Positions 59,672 through 64,000 of a stretch of 64,000 nucleotides of DNA are shown here, one piece after another. The stretch's first letter is position 1. Every line of letters begins with the position of its first letter. The notes beneath the pieces are model-generated. The model saw only the letters and a list, made by a program, of their open reading frames with translations, did not search any database and had not been told where the DNA came from. Source of the stretch: Treponema vincentii (GTDB lineage Bacteria > Spirochaetota > Spirochaetia > Treponematales > Treponemataceae); NCBI RefSeq assembly GCF_018336815.1, contig NZ_CP050497.1, forward strand, positions 1,054,001-1,118,000. The letters are read 5' to 3'. The position numbers and the translations under genes are program-made.

Positions 59672-60463
59672 ATGATGGAACTAACGATGTATGATTTCGA
59701 ACGGTATATTCAAAAAACTCGGACTGACGCAAATTCCGAACAAATGTGGGATAACAGAAGCGAAAGCTTTCATGCACATACGGAAAAAAAACGAAAGCAG
59801 TTTGCAAATGAATTTGTATTTCGACTGATAAAAGAACGGACACTACTTGGTGCGGATTCTAAAGTTTTGGATATCGGCTGCGGAACGGGGCGGCATTTGC
59901 TGGAATTTTCGGCATACACACCGTATCTTACCGGTATCGATATTTCTTCAAAAATGCTTGCGTATGCACAAGAAAAACTTCAGCATATTCCGCAGGCAAC
60001 ATTAATTCACGGTAATTGGATGGAAACATTTACAACTAAAGACGAATTTGATTTTGTCTTTGCGTGTATGACGCCAGCAATCAGCTCCATCGAGAATATA
60101 AAACGAATGAATATGATTTCAAAAAAGTATTGTATGCTGGAACGAGTTATATATCAAAAAGACATTGTTCAAGAAGAAATAGAACAACACTTCCAACAGA
60201 AATTATTTAACCGTCCGCATAACAATAAAAATTATATCTATGGGATTTGGAATATTTTGTGGCAGATGGGATATTATCCGAACGTTTTTTTTGATAAACG
60301 TATTCAGACTGTAACTCATGCTGTCGAATTTTATACACAAGAGGTTGAATATACCGATGAAGAAAAAGCAACAGTTATGCAGCTTTTGAACGAAAAACAA
60401 AAAGACGGTGTAATCACGACAGAAGAATCTGTGGTAAAAGCGATTATCCTGTGGGAAACATAA
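59672..60463 (+). CDS. Class I SAM-dependent methyltransferase
   Basis: A 263-residue cytoplasmic methyltransferase with motif I VLDIGCGTGRHLLEFSAYTP, motif II LTGIDISSKMLAYAQEKL and motif III-like DEFDFVFACMTPAISSI. The C-terminal half (QQKLFNRPHNNKNYIYGIWN) is specific to a subfamily sometimes annotated with PadR. The substrate is unknown. AGGAGAAGG precedes tandem ATGs. Confidence 0.88.
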   Translation: MMELTMYDFERYIQKTRTDANSEQMWDNRSESFHAHTEKKRKQFANEFVFRLIKERTLLGADSKVLDIGCGTGRHLLEFSAYTPYLTGIDISSKMLAYAQEKLQHIPQATLIHGNWMETFTTKDEFDFVFACMTPAISSIENIKRMNMISKKYCMLERVIYQKDIVQEEIEQHFQQKLFNRPHNNKNYIYGIWNILWQMGYYPNVFFDKRIQTVTHAVEFYTQEVEYTDEEKATVMQLLNEKQKDGVITTEESVVKAIILWET

Positions 60464-60508
60464 ATGGAAAGCTCTAAAAATTCATGCCTGAAGTTTTTAT
60501 AGATGCCT

Positions 60509-60793
60509 TTATTCATACACGATCTTATTTCCGAGTATATGCATAATATCTTCAGGCGGACGGGAATCGGTCAAAAGCAAATCGATTTCATCAAATTCAC
60601 AAATTTTACAAAAAAATTCTACATTCATCTTATCGCTGTCGCACAGTAAAATACGCTGCCGAGCGTTTTTAATCATTGTTTTTTTGACTGAGGCTTGTGC
60701 AAGAGTTGCTTCTGTTATGCCTGCTGCCCGGGATAGCCCACCGCAGGACATAAAAAGGATATCCGCCCTAAACTGATTAAAAAATAGAATTCC
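60509..60793 (-). pseudogene. DeoR-family regulator, C-terminal sensor remnant
   Basis: The minus-strand frame reads GILFFNQFRADILFMSCGGLSR, then AAGITEATLAQASVKKTMIK, RQRILLCDSDKMNV and FDEIDLLLTD, the DeoRC phosphosugar-sensing domain. The N-terminal helix-turn-helix and about half of the sensor are missing, and only an internal ATG exists. It lies divergent from fucA, so it was probably the fucose operon repressor. With it gone, the operon may be constitutive or under a distant regulator. Confidence 0.75.
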
Positions 60794-60806
60794 TAAGAAT
60801 TTTTGT

Positions 60807-60851
60807 CAATCTTGTGATTGAAATTGACAGGAGAAATGGCTGTGTTATACT
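60807..60851 (+). promoter_or_regulatory. fuc operon promoter and palindrome
   Basis: CAATC-ttgt-GATTG (60807-60820) lies directly upstream of TTGACA (60824-60829); after a 16-base spacer comes TATACT (60846-60851). The palindrome is a possible site of the lost DeoR-type regulator. The ribosome site TAAGAGG precedes fucA. Confidence 0.7.
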
Positions 60852-60872
60852 TAAAACATAAGAGGCTATAAA

Positions 60873-61556
60873 ATGAACATAAGTGAATTGAAAGACCAAG
60901 TGTGCGATATTTGCCATAAAATGTGGCAGTTAGGTTGGGTTGCAGCCAATGACGGTAATGTATCCGTTAAACTTGACGACGGCACCTTTTTGGTAACCCC
61001 GACAGGGATTAGTAAGAGTTTTATTACACCCGAAAAGCTGCTTATTGTTGCAAAAGACGGCGCTATTATTGAAGGAGCAGAAGGATATAAGCCTTCCTCC
61101 GAAATTAAAATGCACTTTCGCTGTTACGAAGAACGTGATGACGTCGGGGCTGTCGTACACGCCCATCCGCCTGCCGCAACAGGCTTCGCCGTGGCTCATG
61201 TACCCTTGGATCGCTATACGATGATCGAATCCGTTATTACGATCGGTTCCGTACCGGTAACTCCATACGGAACGCCTTCCACGCATGAAGTTCCGGATGC
61301 GATTACCCCCTATCTGCAAGAACACGATGTAATGCTGTTGGAAAACCATGGAGCATTAGCGGTCGGTTGTGATCTCATCACTGCATACTACCGTATGGAG
61401 ACGTTGGAACTCTGGGCAAAGATCAGTATAAATGCAACCATTCTCGGCGGTGAAAAAGAAATTTCCCCTGAAAACATTGAACGTTTGTGCAGAATGCGTG
61501 CCGACTATAAGGTAACCGGCCGGCATCCGGGGTATAAGCATTATCGAAAAGAATGA
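60873..61556 (+). CDS. fucA: L-fuculose-phosphate aldolase (class II)
   Basis: Splits L-fuculose-1-phosphate into dihydroxyacetone phosphate and L-lactaldehyde. The 227 residues contain the catalytic Glu in KPSSEIKMH, the zinc His pair in VVHAHPPAATGFA and the third His in LLENHGALAVG. Context with a FucI-type isomerase supports fuculose over rhamnulose as substrate. The stop overlaps the kinase start in an ATGA. Confidence 0.92.
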   Translation: MNISELKDQVCDICHKMWQLGWVAANDGNVSVKLDDGTFLVTPTGISKSFITPEKLLIVAKDGAIIEGAEGYKPSSEIKMHFRCYEERDDVGAVVHAHPPAATGFAVAHVPLDRYTMIESVITIGSVPVTPYGTPSTHEVPDAITPYLQEHDVMLLENHGALAVGCDLITAYYRMETLELWAKISINATILGGEKEISPENIERLCRMRADYKVTGRHPGYKHYRKE

Positions 61557-63040
61557 GAGAACCTATGATATCCGGTAATAAAGTTGTATTAGCGCTTGAT
61601 TTCGGCGCTTCAAGCGGGCGCGCTTTCTTAGGCTGCTTTGACGGCAGCCGTATTACGATGCAGGAAAGTCATCGTTTTTCAAATGATCCCGTTATGCTAA
61701 ATGGAGTATTGTATTGGGATTTTTACCGTTTATTTTTTGAAATTACACAGGGCATTCTGAAAGCGCAGCAGGACGTGCCTGTCTCAAGTATCGGGATTGA
61801 TACATGGGGGGTAGACTTCGGCTTGCTACGAAAAGACGGTTCGCTTATTGAAACGCCCGTTCATTATCGTGACGGACGAACCGAAACAAGTTTCCCTCAT
61901 GCTTTACAAAAAATCAACGCCGAGCGGTTTTACCGTATTACCGGCGTACAGCTAATGCCGCTTAATACGGTGTTCCAGCTCTATGCACTAAAGGAACAGC
62001 GTCCCTACCTGCTTGACGGCGCCGAAACGATGCTGTGTATGCCGGATCTTTTCAATTATTTTTTAACCGGTGAAAAGCGGACGGAGTGTTCCATCGCTTC
62101 TACTACACAGATGCTTGATGCCGACTCTCAAACATGGTCGGAGGAGATTATCGGTGCACTGGGGCTGCCTGCTCATATTCTTACCCCTATTATCCCCTCC
62201 GGTACCGAAATCGGCTTACTGAAACCGTCGGTGTGCGAAGGTTTCGGAAAGACTGCCGTCAAGGTTACGGCCGTTTGCGGGCATGATACGCAGAGCGCCG
62301 TTGCCGCTGTTCCTGCCGACTGTGACGATTTTATCTTTGTCAGCTGCGGAACATGGTCTTTATTCGGAACTGAGCTGGATGCTCCGCTTATTTCGGATGA
62401 TTCCGCACGGTTTAATATTACCAATGAAATAGGTTTCGGCGGTAAAACAAATTTTCTAAAAAACTGTACCGGCCTTTGGCTGATACAAGAGAGCAAAAGG
62501 CAGTGGCAGCGGGAAGGTAAAAACTACTCGTTTGCAGAGCTTGAGGCAGAGGCGCGTAAAGCCAAGCCGTTCGTATCATTTATCGATCCGGATGCTCCCG
62601 AATTAGGTGTTCCCGGCGATATCCCCGGGCGGATACGGGCATACTGCAAGAACACCGGTCAGCCCGTGCCGGAAACGGTCGGAAGCATTATGCAGTGCAT
62701 TTATCAGAGTCTCGCTTTCCTGTATCGAAAAACCCTTGAAGAAATAGAGCTGTGTACCGGTAAACGATATCCTGTTATTCATATAGTCGGCGGCGGCATT
62801 AAGGATACGCATCTCTGCCGTCTTGCAGCAAATGCCTGTGGACGGCCGGTAAAAGCAGGCCCTACGGAAGCCTCGGCATTGGGTAATATTGTAGTGCAAT
62901 TAATCGCTTCCGGCGATGTACGGAATATCAAGGAAGCCCGGAAAGTTATTGCCGCTTCATATCCGGTTGCAGAATATGAGCCGGAAGATACACGCCTGTG
63001 GGATGAACATTACAGTGCATTTCGGGCGTTTTGTCGTTAA
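61553..63040 (+). CDS. fucK: Fuculokinase/rhamnulokinase (FGGY family)
   Basis: Phosphorylates L-fuculose at O1. The FGGY kinase has ALDFGASSGRAFLG for ATP phosphate contact, SIGIDTWGVDFGLL with the catalytic Asp, FVSCGTWSLFGTEL, and HIVGGGIKDTHLCRLAANAC for adenosine binding. The sequence type is closer to RhaB than to E. coli FucK, but the operon (fucA, fucI) indicates fuculose. The ATG at 61553 overlaps fucA; a second ATG at 61565, with GAGAG upstream, is equally possible. At 495 residues it is full length. Confidence 0.9.
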   Translation: MREPMISGNKVVLALDFGASSGRAFLGCFDGSRITMQESHRFSNDPVMLNGVLYWDFYRLFFEITQGILKAQQDVPVSSIGIDTWGVDFGLLRKDGSLIETPVHYRDGRTETSFPHALQKINAERFYRITGVQLMPLNTVFQLYALKEQRPYLLDGAETMLCMPDLFNYFLTGEKRTECSIASTTQMLDADSQTWSEEIIGALGLPAHILTPIIPSGTEIGLLKPSVCEGFGKTAVKVTAVCGHDTQSAVAAVPADCDDFIFVSCGTWSLFGTELDAPLISDDSARFNITNEIGFGGKTNFLKNCTGLWLIQESKRQWQREGKNYSFAELEAEARKAKPFVSFIDPDAPELGVPGDIPGRIRAYCKNTGQPVPETVGSIMQCIYQSLAFLYRKTLEEIELCTGKRYPVIHIVGGGIKDTHLCRLAANACGRPVKAGPTEASALGNIVVQLIASGDVRNIKEARKVIAASYPVAEYEPEDTRLWDEHYSAFRAFCR

Positions 63041-63062
63041 CAGAAAACAGTAAGGAGGACGT

Positions 63063-64000
63063 ATGTCAACACAGTTTAAGCAAACGGAACCGGTAAACCG
63101 GTATAAAGGACACTTACCGAAAATCGGTATCAGACCGGCTATTGACGGTCGGCAGCAGGGAGTGCGGGAGAGTCTTGAAGACCAAACCATGAATATGGCA
63201 AAGAGCGCTGCGGCGCTGATTAGCGGAAATCTCCGCCATCCGAATGGTATGCCGGTTGAGTGCGTTATCGCAGATTCTACTATCGGCGGTGTCGGCGAGG
63301 CTGCTGCCTGCGAGGAAAAATTTCAGCGGGAAGGTGTGGATATCACGCTGACCGTAACCCCCTGCTGGTGCTACGGTTCCGAAACTATGGATATGAATCC
63401 GATGACCATTAAGGCAGTGTGGGGCTTTAACGGTACGGAACGACCCGGCGCGGTATATCTTGCGGCCGTGCTTGCAGGACACACCCAGAAGGGGCTGCCC
63501 GCATTCGGCATTTACGGACGGGATGTTCAAGATGCCGATGACACTGCTATTCCCTGCGATGTAAAAGAAAAAATCTTGCTTTTTGCCCGTGCAGCCCTTG
63601 CCGCTGCATGGATGCGGGGAAAATCATATCTGTCTATCGGAAGCGTCTCGATGGGGATTGCAGGTTCGATCGTTTCTCAGGACTTTTTCCAGCGGTATCT
63701 CGGTATGAGAAATGAAACCGTCGATATGTCCGAACTTATTCGGCGCATCAACGAGAATATCTACGATGAAGAAGAATTCAAAAAAGCGCTTGCATGGACA
63801 AAAGAACACTGCAAAGAGGGGAAGGACGACAACCCCGAAAAAATGCAGCATTCACGGGAACGGAAAGATAAAACATGGGAAATCTGTGTTAAGTGCATGA
63901 TCATCGTCCGCGATTTGATGATCGGAAACAAGAAACTTGAAGCAAAATTTCCTGAGGAAGCCAAAGGACGCAACGCCTTGTTGGCAGGCTTCCAAGGACA
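63063..64000 (+). CDS. fucI: L-fucose isomerase (3' end beyond window)
   Basis: Interconverts L-fucose and L-fuculose, the entry step of the pathway. The visible 312 residues begin [20 protein letters not shown], with [36 protein letters not shown] and [20 protein letters not shown], all diagnostic of FucI. The catalytic Glu and Asp lie in the part past the window. AAGGAGG precedes the ATG. A fucose permease, and lactaldehyde reductase, may follow outside the window; none lies upstream. Confidence 0.95.
   Translation, partial: MSTQFKQTEPVNRYKGHLPKIGIRPAIDGRQQGVRESLEDQTMNMAKSAAALISGNLRHPNGMPVECVIADSTIGGVGEAAACEEKFQREGVDITLTVTPCWCYGSETMDMNPMTIKAVWGFNGTERPGAVYLAAVLAGHTQKGLPAFGIYGRDVQDADDTAIPCDVKEKILLFARAALAAAWMRGKSYLSIGSVSMGIAGSIVSQDFFQRYLGMRNETVDMSELIRRINENIYDEEEFKKALAWTKEHCKEGKDDNPEKMQHSRERKDKTWEICVKCMIIVRDLMIGNKKLEAKFPEEAKGRNALLAGFQG

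Overview
The window reads as a chromosomal segment of a host-associated spirochaete, most likely an oral Treponema. The reasons are a spirochaete-type V-ATPase operon start (E, DUF2764, A), a reduced division cluster running mraZ-rsmH-ftsL-murF-ftsW-ftsQ-ftsA-ftsZ, a BspA-like (TpLRR) surface lipoprotein, a TAXI-type TRAP importer and a methyl-accepting chemotaxis protein. The genus is inferred from gene content and order; no rRNA or tRNA gene was seen.

Layout. 1-4.1 kb: V-ATPase genes and galactose mutarotase, all minus strand. 4.4-9.1 kb: a decay zone holding a frameshifted DinJ antitoxin with a YoeB toxin stub, a recombinase scrap, and truncated DNA-alkylation-repair, acetyltransferase and carboxylesterase genes, mixed with intact small genes. 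9.9-16.9 kb: a compact minus-strand operon, TetR + two exporter-fold ABC half-transporters + MptD-type S component + EcfT + double-domain EcfA. 17-20.3 kb: a large one-TM protein carrying an in-frame palindromic element, then a frameshifted tgt. 20.3-25.8 kb: Fic protein, orphan antitoxin, a TetR-controlled redox operon (flavodoxin, monooxygenase, broken aldo/keto reductase, macrodomain scrap, carboxymuconolactone decarboxylase) and a broken MntA/HepT module. 25.8-36.3 kb: moaC-moaA-MOSC, a sugar-type binding lipoprotein, a chemoreceptor and the TAXI TRAP operon. 36.5-39.5 kb: radical SAM protein, XerC-like recombinase and a dense block of hairpin elements. 39.5-47.2 kb: the division cluster with 10-bp-periodic MraZ boxes. 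47.3-53.7 kb: GumN-like and transglutaminase-like proteins, a pseudouridine synthase, the LRR lipoprotein and a decayed AAA/nuclease gene. 53.8-59.1 kb: a peptide/nickel-type ABC operon with one frameshifted permease. 59.3-64 kb: PadR, a methyltransferase, and an L-fucose catabolic operon (fucA-fucK-fucI, cut by the window end) beside a relic DeoR regulator.

The most unusual content is non-coding. Two copies of a roughly 190-bp multi-stem element (39129-39318 and 59044-59231) keep the same fold and loop motifs while their stem sequences differ with compensating changes. A second, palindromic element lies in frame inside a coding gene at 18.0 kb, in an expanded form at 38.0 kb and as an inverted remnant at 39.3 kb, the last two flanking the xerC-like gene. 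Four hairpins share the apex CAMGGAYG on unrelated stems. Several of these elements run into the 3' ends of genes and supply their stop codons.

Several broken genes (tgt, the ABC permease, dinJ, possibly the esterase) differ from an open frame by one base in a homopolymer run. That could be real decay or slippage, but it is also the classic signature of sequencing error, so the pseudogene calls at those sites are provisional.
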